The position numbers and the translations under genes are program-made. From NCBI RefSeq assembly GCF_021044885.1, contig NZ_JAJNOD010000001.1, positions 1,943,345 to 2,007,344 on the forward strand: 64,000 nucleotides of DNA, written 5' to 3'. The DNA comes from Microbacterium nymphoidis. Lineage in GTDB: Bacteria > Actinomycetota > Actinomycetes > Actinomycetales > Microbacteriaceae. Each line of letters begins with the position of its first letter. The stretch's first letter is position 1. A model generated the notes under the pieces. The model made no database searches, was not told the origin of the DNA, and worked only from the letters and a program-made list of their open reading frames with translations. This document shows, in pieces, positions 33,983 to 42,977 of this stretch.

Positions 33983-36900
33983 TCAGTGCCGTGCGGTCCC
34001 GTCCTTCCGGGCCAGACGGAGGGTGAGAAGCTGGAAGGGACGCAGCGTGAGGCGCGCTGAGGACTGCTCGAGCACGGTCCCTGCGGGGGCCTCGACATCG
34101 CGCTCGAGCAGGTCGACGACGCGCAGGCCGCAAGCGCCGGGGACATCGAAGAGGATATCCGTCGAGGCGCGGGCACCCTCCGACTCGTAGAGGCGGACGA
34201 TGAGGTCCCCGGAACGGTCCTCGGCGAGCTTGACCGACTCCACGCGAACAGCCGGGTGGGACACGCTCAGCAGCGGTGCCACGGAGTGATCGCCCCGTAC
34301 GGTTCTGGCGGGCAGGTTGATCCGGTATCCCTCGTCCACCGCGTCGCGCACTCCGGCGCCGGGACGGATCGCGACCGTGAACTGCTGCCGGCCCTGGTCC
34401 GCTTCCGGGTCCGGGAACACCGGGGCGCGCAGCAGCGACAGGCTGACCGTGGTGGTGGTGCCGCCATCCGCGCGGGTGTCGCGGCGGACATCATGCCCGT
34501 ACACGGACTCGTTCGAGATGGCGACGCCGTAACCGGGCTCACCCACGTGGACCCAGCGGTGCATGGAGATCTCGAACCGCGCCGCATCCCACGAGGTGTT
34601 CGTGTGAGTGGGGCGGTAGACGTGCCCGAACTGCGTCTCAGCCGACGTCCGGTCGGCGTGGATGTCCAGCGGGAACACCAGTTTGAGCAGGTGACGGGTC
34701 TCGTGCCAGTCGATGTCGTGGTGGATCTCGACGGCGGCGGCGCCGGTCTCCAGCCGAAGGGTCTGGGTGAGGTGCGAGTCGCCGGTGCGGTGCTCGATGA
34801 CGACCGACGCAACGCCGTCCTCCTGTACGGCCCGCACGGAGATCGGCGAGGTGAGGTCGGTGCTCACGCTGCGATAGTGCTCATCGATGTCCCAGGCGTC
34901 CCACTTGTTCGGGATGTCGCGGAAGAGACGCAGCAGGTTTCCGGCGTCGCCGGGTGCGATCGCCTCACGTCCGGACGCGGCGTCGAAGAGGGAGACGAGG
35001 AGCCCCCGTCCATCGATCTCCGCACGCACCACGCCGTTGTCGAGAACGAACCGATCATCGACGGCCGTGACCGTCGCGCCCGCGGCGGCCGGCTCCGCCT
35101 CACCGATCGCGAGCGCGGCAACGGCATCGTGCACCTGCGGACGGGCGTTGAGGACGAGCTCGCGCTCCCCCTCGCCCACGAGGGCGCGCACGGAATCGGC
35201 GATGGTGCGCTCGGCGACCTCCGCCACGCCGGCGTACATCCGGGCGACGTCCTCGTACACCCACGCGATGGAGCATCCGGGCAGGACGTCGTGGAACTGG
35301 TTCAGCAGCACATCGTGCCATGCACGCTCCAGCTCGTCGTACGGGTACGCGGTGCCCTCGCGAACGGCGGCAGTGGCGGCCCACAGCTCCGCTTCCCGCA
35401 GCAGATGCTCACTGCGTCGGTTTCCCTGCTTGGTGTGGTGCTGTGAGGTGAGCGTGCCGCGATGAAGCTCCAGGTACAGCTCCCCGGACCAGACCGGCGG
35501 GTCGGGGTACTCCTGCTCCACGCGTTCGAAGAAGCGCTGCGGCGAGTCGATGCTGACCTTCGGTGACCCCTCCAGCGAACCGAGTCGTGCAGCGGCGGCG
35601 ATCATCTCGCGGGTCGGTCCGCCGCCGCCGTCGCCCCATCCGAAGGGGATGAGCGAGAGCGACGAGGCTCCGGCCTCACGGAAGCTGCGCTCGGCGTGTG
35701 CGAGCTCGGCGCCGGAGAGCTCGGAGATGTAGGTGTCGGCAGAGGGGAAGTGCGTGAGCACCCGGGTGCCGTCGATGCCCTCCCAGAGGAACGTGTGGTG
35801 CGGCATCTGGTTGGTCTGATTCCAGGAGATCTTCTGCGTGACGAACCAGGACGATCCCGATGCGGCCATGATCTGCGGGAAGGCGGCGGAGTAGCCGAAC
35901 GTGTCCGGGACCCAGACCTCCCGGGTGTCGATGCCGAACTCCTCCAGGAAGAAGCGCTTGCCCGCGACGAACTGGCGCGCCATCGCCTCACCGCCGGGCA
36001 TGTTGATGTCGGGTTCCACCCACATCCCGCCGACCGGGATGAACTGGCCGGTGGCGACCTTCTCCCGGATGCGCTCGAAGAGCTGCGGATAGGAGTCCTT
36101 CATCCACTTCAGCTGCTGCGCTGAGGAGCACGCGAAGCGGAACTCGGGGTGCTCGTCCATGAGGGTGAGCACGTTGGAGAAGGTGCGCGCGCACTTGCGG
36201 ATGGTCTCGCGGAAGGGCCACAGCCAGGCGGAGTCGATGTGCGCGTGACCGATGGCCACGATCTCGTGCGCGCTGGCGTGGGCGGGGCTGGCCAGCACGT
36301 CCGCCAGCTCCGCGCGTGCGGCGGCGGCGGTTCCCGCGATGTCGCGAGGATCGGCGGTGTCCATCATCCGCTCCAGGGCGCGCAGGATGAGGTGGCGGCG
36401 CGGAGCCTCCGGACTGAGCTCACGCATGAGTCCGTCGAGCGTCCACACGTCGCGCGAGAGCTCCCACACGTTCAGATCGAGCAGGCCGACCGCGAACTGC
36501 TTCGCGGTGTACAGCGGCTCCGCACCAGCCGTGGCCTTGCTTCCCAGCGGGGTGGGGAGGAAATCGTACTCACCGGCGACGTCGGGGTTGCCGGCCGCCT
36601 CCACATAGAACTCGACCTCACGCCGGCCGTCCCAGGGAAGGTAGGAGGCTCGGGGGGAGACCGCCTTGATGATCGACCCGTCGGCGCGGTAGCCCAGCCC
36701 TTCTGCCTGGAAGCCCGGACGATCGCCGATGAAGCCGAGGTCCACCAGCAGCTCGACGGTCGTTCCTGCCGGCAGCTCGCCGTTCGCGTCGAACCAGTCG
36801 GCGGGAACCTCTCCCCGCGCGCGGAACCAGACGGTGGACCAGGGACGGCCCCAGCGGTACGGCAACGAGATCGGCTCGTACGCGCCGCTCAGTGCGTCGG

Positions 36901-37036
36901 CCGCCGGGATGGGCTCGTCCGCGACCTCGAAGGCCGCCACCTCAAGCGGGTGGGCGCGGCGATAGATCGCAGGGGTGAGGAACTCGGCGATGAAACGCTC
37001 GAGACGAGCTTCCACGATGAGCCGGTTGTCGTGCAC
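33983..37036 (-). CDS. GH38 alpha-mannosidase
   Basis: 1017 residues from a GTG at 37036 preceded by AGAGGGAAA. An ATG at 37075 is excluded because it overlaps the predicted -10 box. The catalytic domain carries the zinc-binding HAHIDSAW near 262 and the nucleophile aspartate in VPDTFGYS near 375; the C-terminal half is the usual beta-sandwich region. No signal peptide, so it trims imported alpha-mannosides inside the cell. Length fits bacterial GH38 enzymes (about 1000 residues). It heads the operon with the binding protein and permeases. Confidence 0.93.
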   Translation of the reverse strand: MHDNRLIVEARLERFIAEFLTPAIYRRAHPLEVAAFEVADEPIPAADALSGAYEPISLPYRWGRPWSTVWFRARGEVPADWFDANGELPAGTTVELLVDLGFIGDRPGFQAEGLGYRADGSIIKAVSPRASYLPWDGRREVEFYVEAAGNPDVAGEYDFLPTPLGSKATAGAEPLYTAKQFAVGLLDLNVWELSRDVWTLDGLMRELSPEAPRRHLILRALERMMDTADPRDIAGTAAAARAELADVLASPAHASAHEIVAIGHAHIDSAWLWPFRETIRKCARTFSNVLTLMDEHPEFRFACSSAQQLKWMKDSYPQLFERIREKVATGQFIPVGGMWVEPDINMPGGEAMARQFVAGKRFFLEEFGIDTREVWVPDTFGYSAAFPQIMAASGSSWFVTQKISWNQTNQMPHHTFLWEGIDGTRVLTHFPSADTYISELSGAELAHAERSFREAGASSLSLIPFGWGDGGGGPTREMIAAAARLGSLEGSPKVSIDSPQRFFERVEQEYPDPPVWSGELYLELHRGTLTSQHHTKQGNRRSEHLLREAELWAATAAVREGTAYPYDELERAWHDVLLNQFHDVLPGCSIAWVYEDVARMYAGVAEVAERTIADSVRALVGEGERELVLNARPQVHDAVAALAIGEAEPAAAGATVTAVDDRFVLDNGVVRAEIDGRGLLVSLFDAASGREAIAPGDAGNLLRLFRDIPNKWDAWDIDEHYRSVSTDLTSPISVRAVQEDGVASVVIEHRTGDSHLTQTLRLETGAAAVEIHHDIDWHETRHLLKLVFPLDIHADRTSAETQFGHVYRPTHTNTSWDAARFEISMHRWVHVGEPGYGVAISNESVYGHDVRRDTRADGGTTTTVSLSLLRAPVFPDPEADQGRQQFTVAIRPGAGVRDAVDEGYRINLPARTVRGDHSVAPLLSVSHPAVRVESVKLAEDRSGDLIVRLYESEGARASTDILFDVPGACGLRVVDLLERDVEAPAGTVLEQSSARLTLRPFQLLTLRLARKDGTARH

Positions 37037-37074
37037 GGTTTCCCTCTTCGTTGAGATGTGGTCGGTGTTCCACA

Positions 37075-37103
37075 CCTTAAATCAAGTTGATTGAGTTAGT
37101 CAA
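37075..37103 (-). promoter_or_regulatory. Promoter with 18-bp shared operator (copy A)
   Basis: On the minus strand TTGACT (-35, 37103-37098), a 17-bp spacer and TTAAGG (-10, 37080-37075) stand 39 bases before the mannosidase start. The operator 18-mer GACTAACTCAATCAACTT occupies 37101-37084, in the same position relative to the -35 box as copy B. Within it AATCAAgTTGATT (37080-37092) is an imperfectly centred palindrome. Confidence 0.7.
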
Positions 37104-37164
37104 GCGAGTGCTCATCATGCCCCGCGACGCCGTACGGACGGTGCGTCTCTCCGGGGAACGGCGG

Positions 37165-39387
37165 TCAGCCGAAGACGCGGATGGATGCCACCATCACGCG
37201 CGAGGCACCATTGGTCGCCGTGACGACGAGGCGGAGGGCATCGGCGGATGTACTGGGGATGTCGTGGACGCGCCGACGGACGCGATTGTCCGCGACCCGG
37301 ACCACCTCACGCCAGCCGCGCGCGTCTCGCATCTCGACGCGATAGTCGCGGACCAGCTCGGGCATCACCGGGAACGGCGTGGTGTGGTGATGCAGATTGA
37401 TGAGGTCCTCATGGACGTCGTCATTGAAGATCAGCTCGATGCGAGCGATGCTCACATCGCGGTGCCAATCCAGGCGCAGCCACTCCTGCTCACCGAGCGT
37501 CTCGGAGCACCAGAGCTGCGGTCCGGCGAAAGGACGGGCGAGTCCCCCCACTGCTCTGCGCGCTTCGTATGCCGCGGTCACCGGTTCCGCCCGGAAGCGC
37601 GGCGAGCGCCGACGCAGTTCGCGTGCGGACCACTCGTTCGTCTGTGCATCCGCCATGACGACCCCGGGCTCGCGGGCAAACAGGCCCAGCACGCCGTAGG
37701 GAGGCGTCTCGTCACCCACCACGACGGCGAGGGACGGATTCCGGCGCACCAGCACCACCACGTCCTGGGGTCGGTCCGGTGCGAAGTCGCACCGGACCGG
37801 CAGCTCGTCGTCGCCGCCCCGGAGGACCACCTCCCGCCGCATGATGAGGTCGACGGGGATGTGGTTCAGCCCGTTCCTGGTCCCCCACAGCTCGACCACC
37901 GCCGTGGTCTCCGACTCGACGTGGACTCCGAGCGTGACGGTGTCCAGCCGCGGATCCACCGGCAGGAGCAGAGCGAAGTCAACGTCGGCGAGCGGGATTC
38001 GCTCCCCCTCCCCCGCACTGGCCAGCTCCCTCGCCGTGGTGGAGGCTGTCACCTCCGCCGTCAGTGCCAGATCGGCGGGGTCGTCCCATTCGATGCCGAG
38101 GACGGACGCGTCCTGACGGATCAGAGTCCGGTGCAGCTCCGCCCGGTGCGATCGCACGAGTTCACGCGGGGTCACCCCGTGACGGACCGCGAGCGCCGCT
38201 CCGGTCCCCGCAGCCTCGCCGGTCACGGCACAAGTGGCCATCACCCGAGTCGTCCCGAACGCGACGTGCGTTGCCGAGATGTCGCGGCCGGCCATGAGCA
38301 TGTTCGACACGTTCACCGAGTAGAGCGAGCGGAAGGGGATCTCATAGAGTCCCGGTCCGTGCAGGTGCCGCGATCCCGCATCGTCGGAGTACACGCCTCC
38401 GGGCGGATGCAGGTCGATGGACCACCCGCCGAAGCCCACGTTGTCGGGGAACCGGGTCTGTTCAAGGATGTCCTGCTGGGTGAGCACGTGGTCGCCGACG
38501 AACCGGCGATACTCCCGCTTCCCGGGGATCGTTCCGACCCATTCCAGCGTGAGGGTGTCCGCGTCGAACTCACCGGAGTTCTTGATGTGGTCCCAGATCC
38601 CGAAGACGACACCCCAGAGCTCGTCTCGGATGGCCTCATTGTCATCGACGGCATTGCGTTCACCGCCCCATTCGATCCACCAGTAGTCGCACCCGTTCAT
38701 GGCGGTGTCGATGTGCCGACGGATCGGGATTCCCGCCGCCACGACGTCGCGTGCGACGCCCGGAGGGATGAACCGCACGGGGGCGCCGGTGTCCTTCGTA
38801 TAGAACAGGATGGTGCTGCCGAGCATCCGGCCGTCCGCGGTCTCGGGCGCCCAGTCCTCGCCATGCGCGGCCCGGTCCTCCCGCCCGCTCATGAAGCGAG
38901 CCCCGGCCAGATAGCCGACCAGGCCGTCACCGGTGCAGTCGATGAACACGGGCGACTCGAAGCGGATGAGCTTCTCCGATCCGCTCTGCCATCCGGTGAC
39001 CGAGCGGATCATGCGGCGATCCTCGGGACCGTCCGCGTCCACCTCGTGCACATCGGTGTTCAGGAAGAGCGTGATGCGCTCCTCGGCGCGCACAGCGTCC
39101 AGCAGCACGTGATCCCACAGGATCGGGTTCCCCTCCGGGTTGCGCCATTGGTTCTCCAGGAACAGCTCGCCCATGATCCCGGTCTCCCGTGCGAACTTCT
39201 GAGCGCCGTGCGCGGCGGCACCCACGATCCACACGCGGACCTCACTGGAGGAGTTGCCGCCCAGGACCGGCCGGTTGTTGATCAGCGCGACGCGCGCACC
39301 GTTGCGCGCCGCAGCGATGGCGGCCGCGACGGCCGCGGGGCCGCCGCCGATCACGGTGACATCGGCGTCATGCGTCAGGCGCTGCAT
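37165..39387 (-). CDS. FAD-dependent oxidoreductase (FAD_oxidored type) with C-terminal discoidin-like domain
   Basis: 740 residues from the ATG at 39387, with TGGAGAG upstream. The N-terminal dinucleotide-binding motif is VTVIGGGPAAVAAAIAAA (residues 8-25). About 110 residues at the C-terminus (about 615-740) form a beta-rich F5/8-like domain with WCSETLGEQEWLRLDW. Enzymes of this type occur in sugar-utilisation loci and probably oxidise a sugar or the product of its breakdown; the substrate is unknown. No signal peptide is seen. It sits between the GH-A gene and the mannosidase, separated from the latter by the operator at 37084-37101. Confidence 0.8.
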   Translation of the reverse strand: MQRLTHDADVTVIGGGPAAVAAAIAAARNGARVALINNRPVLGGNSSSEVRVWIVGAAAHGAQKFARETGIMGELFLENQWRNPEGNPILWDHVLLDAVRAEERITLFLNTDVHEVDADGPEDRRMIRSVTGWQSGSEKLIRFESPVFIDCTGDGLVGYLAGARFMSGREDRAAHGEDWAPETADGRMLGSTILFYTKDTGAPVRFIPPGVARDVVAAGIPIRRHIDTAMNGCDYWWIEWGGERNAVDDNEAIRDELWGVVFGIWDHIKNSGEFDADTLTLEWVGTIPGKREYRRFVGDHVLTQQDILEQTRFPDNVGFGGWSIDLHPPGGVYSDDAGSRHLHGPGLYEIPFRSLYSVNVSNMLMAGRDISATHVAFGTTRVMATCAVTGEAAGTGAALAVRHGVTPRELVRSHRAELHRTLIRQDASVLGIEWDDPADLALTAEVTASTTARELASAGEGERIPLADVDFALLLPVDPRLDTVTLGVHVESETTAVVELWGTRNGLNHIPVDLIMRREVVLRGGDDELPVRCDFAPDRPQDVVVLVRRNPSLAVVVGDETPPYGVLGLFAREPGVVMADAQTNEWSARELRRRSPRFRAEPVTAAYEARRAVGGLARPFAGPQLWCSETLGEQEWLRLDWHRDVSIARIELIFNDDVHEDLINLHHHTTPFPVMPELVRDYRVEMRDARGWREVVRVADNRVRRRVHDIPSTSADALRLVVTATNGASRVMVASIRVFG

Positions 39388-39423
39388 GGCTCTCCAGGGT
39401 AGTGGGTGGAAGAAGGGGACCGT

Positions 39424-39490
39424 GCGGGGCCCGGGGGTCCCGGGCCCCGCCCGGGTGGGCGGGGGGGGGCGGGGGGGGCCCGGCCCCCCC
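39424..39490. other. GC-only hairpins and G-quadruplex-forming run
   Basis: GCGGGGCCCGGG (39424-39435) pairs perfectly with CCCGGGCCCCGC (39439-39450). Next on the plus strand G3-T-G3-C-G9-C-G8 (39453-39478) has single-base loops, ideal for a G-quadruplex. The G8 run pairs with a C7 run (39484-39490). On the minus strand this follows the GH-A stop by 11 bases, so it may end or slow that transcript before the FAD gene; a cloning or assembly artefact in a homopolymer run is also possible. Confidence 0.6.
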
Positions 39491-39501
39491 ACGGTTCGGC
39501 G

Positions 39502-42500
39502 TCAGCCGACCAACTGCACCGACTTGAACAGCGCCGGGTTCTTCGGGGCGGCGCCGACACCCGCACCCCATTCGAGCCATCCGGAGCGTGCGTCAGTCCC
39601 GGGCACATTGCCATCGGCGTCATTCACGAGGAACGACAGACCCCACGCACCCGTCGGAGGCGCATCGAATCCGAGCGCGGACCACGGCACCGACACGTCG
39701 TAGGTCGTCGTGCCTGCCGCGTCGTCACGAACGATGTCCGCCACGGCGCCCGGGGTGAGACCCGCCGCCTGGCCGGTGGGAGCGGTGAACGTGTAGACCA
39801 CCGGACCGCTCGCGTACAGTGCCGCGGCGATCTCCACACGCTCTCCACCCAGCGTCGTCGGGAACAGGTCGTACGTGTTGAACTGGATGGAATCCGCCTG
39901 CCAGCTCAGCGCGGGATCGGTGCGATCAGCCTGGTGCACGTCATCCGTGATCACCGCGTGCAGCACGAGCGCGTCATCCGTCGCCGTGAAGCGCAGCGAA
40001 CCGCCCAGGTCCGCGGTTCCGGTGCGCGTTCCGGTGCGGATCGCATTCCACTTGCCGAGGGTGTTCAGATCGATCGGGTTCAGCGTCGGCGCGTCGTCCT
40101 TCTCGATCGGCGAGAAGCTGAGCGGGCCCGTGTCCGAGCGGGTCAGAGCGCCGGAGTGCGCCGCGACGGAGTACGTCTGGGTCGCGAACAGCTTCGGGTC
40201 CGCGATCGGTACGGAGACGGTGACGGTCTCGCCCGCGGGCACGGTGACCGCATCGGACACCGTGCCCGACTGCGTGCCGATCTTCCAGTCGATGTCATCG
40301 ATGGTGACGTCGGTACCAGCGGCGTTGTTCACGATGCTGACATCCAGCCCATACGTGTAGCCCTCCGCGCTGGTCTGGATCGAGGGCCGTGCCGAGACGA
40401 CATACGGATCGACCACGGTCGTCGCGCGACGTGTCTGTGCCACGAGACGGCCCTTCTTGTCGGTGAGCGTGACCGCCACCTCCCGCTCACCCAGACGCAG
40501 GGTGCCGGGGAGGGTGAAGGACGCCGACTTCTCAGAGGCGAGGTTCACCTCCTGCACCACGCCAGAGCTCTCGATGGTCAGCGGACCTCCTGTGATGTCG
40601 TCACCGGCGGTGACGGTGATCGGCAGATCGGCGCCCTGCACCCACGTCTCAGGCACATCCAGGGTGACCGGACTCGTCGCGGGCGCCACCGTCACCTCAC
40701 CCTTCACGAACACGGGCGATCCGGTCAGCACGAGCGTCGACACGCCCTTCGGGTAGGTCGTGGCGCGCCCGAACTGATCGATCAGCGTGAAGCCGTTCTG
40801 CGCATCCACGCTGACCGCGTCGGTGCCGGTGCTCCACATCGCGCGCGTCGTCTCCGTGGCGTTCGCGGTGTCGTAACGCAGGCTGTACGCCGACGCCGAA
40901 CCGAGATCCTCGCGACCGGTGAGGTGCTTGCCCACCGTCTGACGGATGGCCACCGCCTGGGACACGAAACCGGGCTTGGGGCTGATCCCGTGGACACCGC
41001 CGTAGGTGTAGTTGTCACCCGGGCACTTCCACTGGAAGCACGCCGTGTCATCGGCGCGGTTGATGAGGCCGAAGCGATCCTCGCGTTCACCCGCGTTGAA
41101 TCCGTCGTCGTAGAGGTCGTACCAGAGGTACTCGTCCGCCCCGGCGAGCTGCGCGAGCAGCGGACCGCGAATGGCGTAGTCCGCCTGCTGGGCCTGAGTG
41201 GAACCCGCGTTGTGCGTCGGCCAGCCGTTCTCCGTGATGCGCACCGGGATGTTGCGATCTCCGTCAGCGGCATCGATCATTGCGGTCAGTTGTTGCAGGT
41301 TCGCAAGTTCCGTGGTTGCCTCCGGCGCCGTGCCGGCGCCATTCTGCGCATAGCCGTAGAAGTTGGTGGCGTAGGTGTCGAGATGGTCGAGACCGCCCTG
41401 AGCGATGAAGTCCTGCGCCCAGGCGAGCTGGATGCCCGCCGTGATCGGGGCGATCACGTTCGCGTCCGGGTCGGCGGCATGAGCTGCGGCGCGTGCCGGC
41501 TTCAGGATCTGCAGGTAGCACGCGGCGGTCAGCCCGCAGGTGCCGTTGTTGAAGCCGGTGGAGTTGTACTCGTTGAGGATGCCGATGTCGTGCGAGTCGC
41601 CCGCTGCACTGTAGTGCGCGGCGGTTGCGCCCACATACGCGGCGAAGGCGGCGATGGCCTGCGGGCTCGCGGGCGTCCGGTTGTTGTCGTAGAGCGGGCT
41701 GGTGAGACCGGCGTTCCACATCACCTGCTGGCCACGATCCGCGAGCGCGCCCACGACGCGCACGCCCTCGCTGTCGAAGGAGTAGTTCCCGGCGGTCTTC
41801 TCCACCTCACTCCAGGTGGTCTCGATGCGGCTCATGCCATATCCGGCGAGGACCATGGCGTCGATGAGCGCGTCGGTGTGCGCGCGCGGCTGGTGTCCGC
41901 GATGGATCTGCGTTCCGAAGAAGGCGTCCTCGCCATTCCAGCCTGGCGGCGGGTCATCGAGCACGGCCAGGGAGGTGGTCCGCGTCACCGGATATCCGAC
42001 GTCCGCGGTGACGCTGAGTGTGTAGTAGCCGAACGGCAGGTCGGTGAGATCAATCGCCCCATCACCATCGGTGACCGTCGTCGTCCCGGTGCGCAGTTGC
42101 ACATCGTCCGCGTCGCCGAGTCGCCACGTCACTTCATCCGCGGGAGTCGCCACCTGCACGGAGGCCTCTCCCGTGTGGAAGATCAGGGAGGAGTTCATGA
42201 TCGCGAGCGAGTCGAGCGCGGCGACCGGCAGATCGCTGAACCGCACGTCGATGCGGGAGATGCACACGGGTGGAATGGCACCGTCCGCTGCCTGCACCTG
42301 GAGCCGGAAGTCGGATCCGTTCGCCCGGTTGGTGAACTTGATGTCGCTCAGCTCGAACGAGTGCGTGCGCCAGGTGCCGGTGTCGGTCAACCGGTACAGA
42401 CTCGAGTTCGCCCAGGCGTTGGTGGTCGAGTTGTAGTTGACCAGCATGTTCGAGGTGCCGGCGTCGTAGTAGTCCATCGTGACGATGGCGCGCTTCGCCC

Positions 42501-42798
42501 CACTGGGGATCACCGAATCCGCGACGTCGACGTAGAGGTACCGGACGGCGGGGTCATTGCGCATCTGCCAGCACTCGCGGCCATCCACCGCGGTGGCCAC
42601 CATCCCCGCCGTGGCGGAGTTGTCCCCCGGCCGGACGCCGTTGATACCGGTCAGCTGCGGTGTGGCCGTGAAGACCGCGGTGGCATCCGCCGTGGTCGCC
42701 ATGGCCGGGGTGGGCGACATCGCCACGAACCCCGCTGTGACCAGGGCGAGCGCCACTGCGCCGGCCCTGATCGATCTCAACTTGCCCACGTCAATCAT
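39502..42798 (-). CDS. Secreted clan GH-A glycoside hydrolase with C-terminal CBM9-like domain
   Basis: 1098 residues. A signal peptide (about residues 1-35, ending AMATTADA) exports it; there is no anchor. An N-terminal beta-rich region (about 40-290) precedes a (beta/alpha)8 domain. The proton donor glutamate is in ILNEYNS (near 411) and the nucleophile in ITENGWPTH (near 521), the clan GH-A pattern of GH5/GH39-like enzymes. Beta-sandwich linkers (about 640-920) and a CBM9/DOMON-like domain (about 930-1098) follow. It would cut the polymer outside the cell. It is divergent from the ROK gene and the likely first gene of a cluster with the FAD enzyme. Confidence 0.82.
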   Translation of the reverse strand: MIDVGKLRSIRAGAVALALVTAGFVAMSPTPAMATTADATAVFTATPQLTGINGVRPGDNSATAGMVATAVDGRECWQMRNDPAVRYLYVDVADSVIPSGAKRAIVTMDYYDAGTSNMLVNYNSTTNAWANSSLYRLTDTGTWRTHSFELSDIKFTNRANGSDFRLQVQAADGAIPPVCISRIDVRFSDLPVAALDSLAIMNSSLIFHTGEASVQVATPADEVTWRLGDADDVQLRTGTTTVTDGDGAIDLTDLPFGYYTLSVTADVGYPVTRTTSLAVLDDPPPGWNGEDAFFGTQIHRGHQPRAHTDALIDAMVLAGYGMSRIETTWSEVEKTAGNYSFDSEGVRVVGALADRGQQVMWNAGLTSPLYDNNRTPASPQAIAAFAAYVGATAAHYSAAGDSHDIGILNEYNSTGFNNGTCGLTAACYLQILKPARAAAHAADPDANVIAPITAGIQLAWAQDFIAQGGLDHLDTYATNFYGYAQNGAGTAPEATTELANLQQLTAMIDAADGDRNIPVRITENGWPTHNAGSTQAQQADYAIRGPLLAQLAGADEYLWYDLYDDGFNAGEREDRFGLINRADDTACFQWKCPGDNYTYGGVHGISPKPGFVSQAVAIRQTVGKHLTGREDLGSASAYSLRYDTANATETTRAMWSTGTDAVSVDAQNGFTLIDQFGRATTYPKGVSTLVLTGSPVFVKGEVTVAPATSPVTLDVPETWVQGADLPITVTAGDDITGGPLTIESSGVVQEVNLASEKSASFTLPGTLRLGEREVAVTLTDKKGRLVAQTRRATTVVDPYVVSARPSIQTSAEGYTYGLDVSIVNNAAGTDVTIDDIDWKIGTQSGTVSDAVTVPAGETVTVSVPIADPKLFATQTYSVAAHSGALTRSDTGPLSFSPIEKDDAPTLNPIDLNTLGKWNAIRTGTRTGTADLGGSLRFTATDDALVLHAVITDDVHQADRTDPALSWQADSIQFNTYDLFPTTLGGERVEIAAALYASGPVVYTFTAPTGQAAGLTPGAVADIVRDDAAGTTTYDVSVPWSALGFDAPPTGAWGLSFLVNDADGNVPGTDARSGWLEWGAGVGAAPKNPALFKSVQLVG

Positions 42799-42825
42799 GC
42801 AAACTCCTTCGTTTGGGACGATCCA

Positions 42826-42843
42826 GACTTACTTCATCAAATG
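42826..42843. promoter_or_regulatory. 18-bp shared operator (copy C) between GH-A and ROK genes
   Basis: GACTTACTTCATCAAATG on the plus strand matches copy B at 14 of 18 positions. It lies 28 bp before the GH-A start and 135 bp before the ROK start, so a bound protein could control both. The -10 and -35 boxes here are less clear than at copies A and B. Confidence 0.6.
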
Positions 42844-42977
42844 TATGGACTAACGTGAGACTGAAGGCTAGCCACCGATCCGCGTCGACCGCAAGCCCCT
42901 CCGACCCTTCTTCAACCCGCTGGAATAAGGTGGGGGAACGCAGACGCGGCTGTCTTTGTTCGATTCGAGGAGCTCCA

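Noticed and set aside
37087..39402. 771-residue plus-strand frame opposite the FAD oxidoreductase
   Set aside because: Antisense shadow of a gene with a clear FAD-binding motif; its composition (rich in His, Arg, Asp) is that of reversed coding sequence.
39406..42858. Very long plus-strand frame opposite the GH-A hydrolase gene
   Set aside because: It mirrors the coding strand of a gene with signal peptide, catalytic motifs and domains; GC-rich third positions create long open frames on the opposite strand. No ribosome site or recognised domain.
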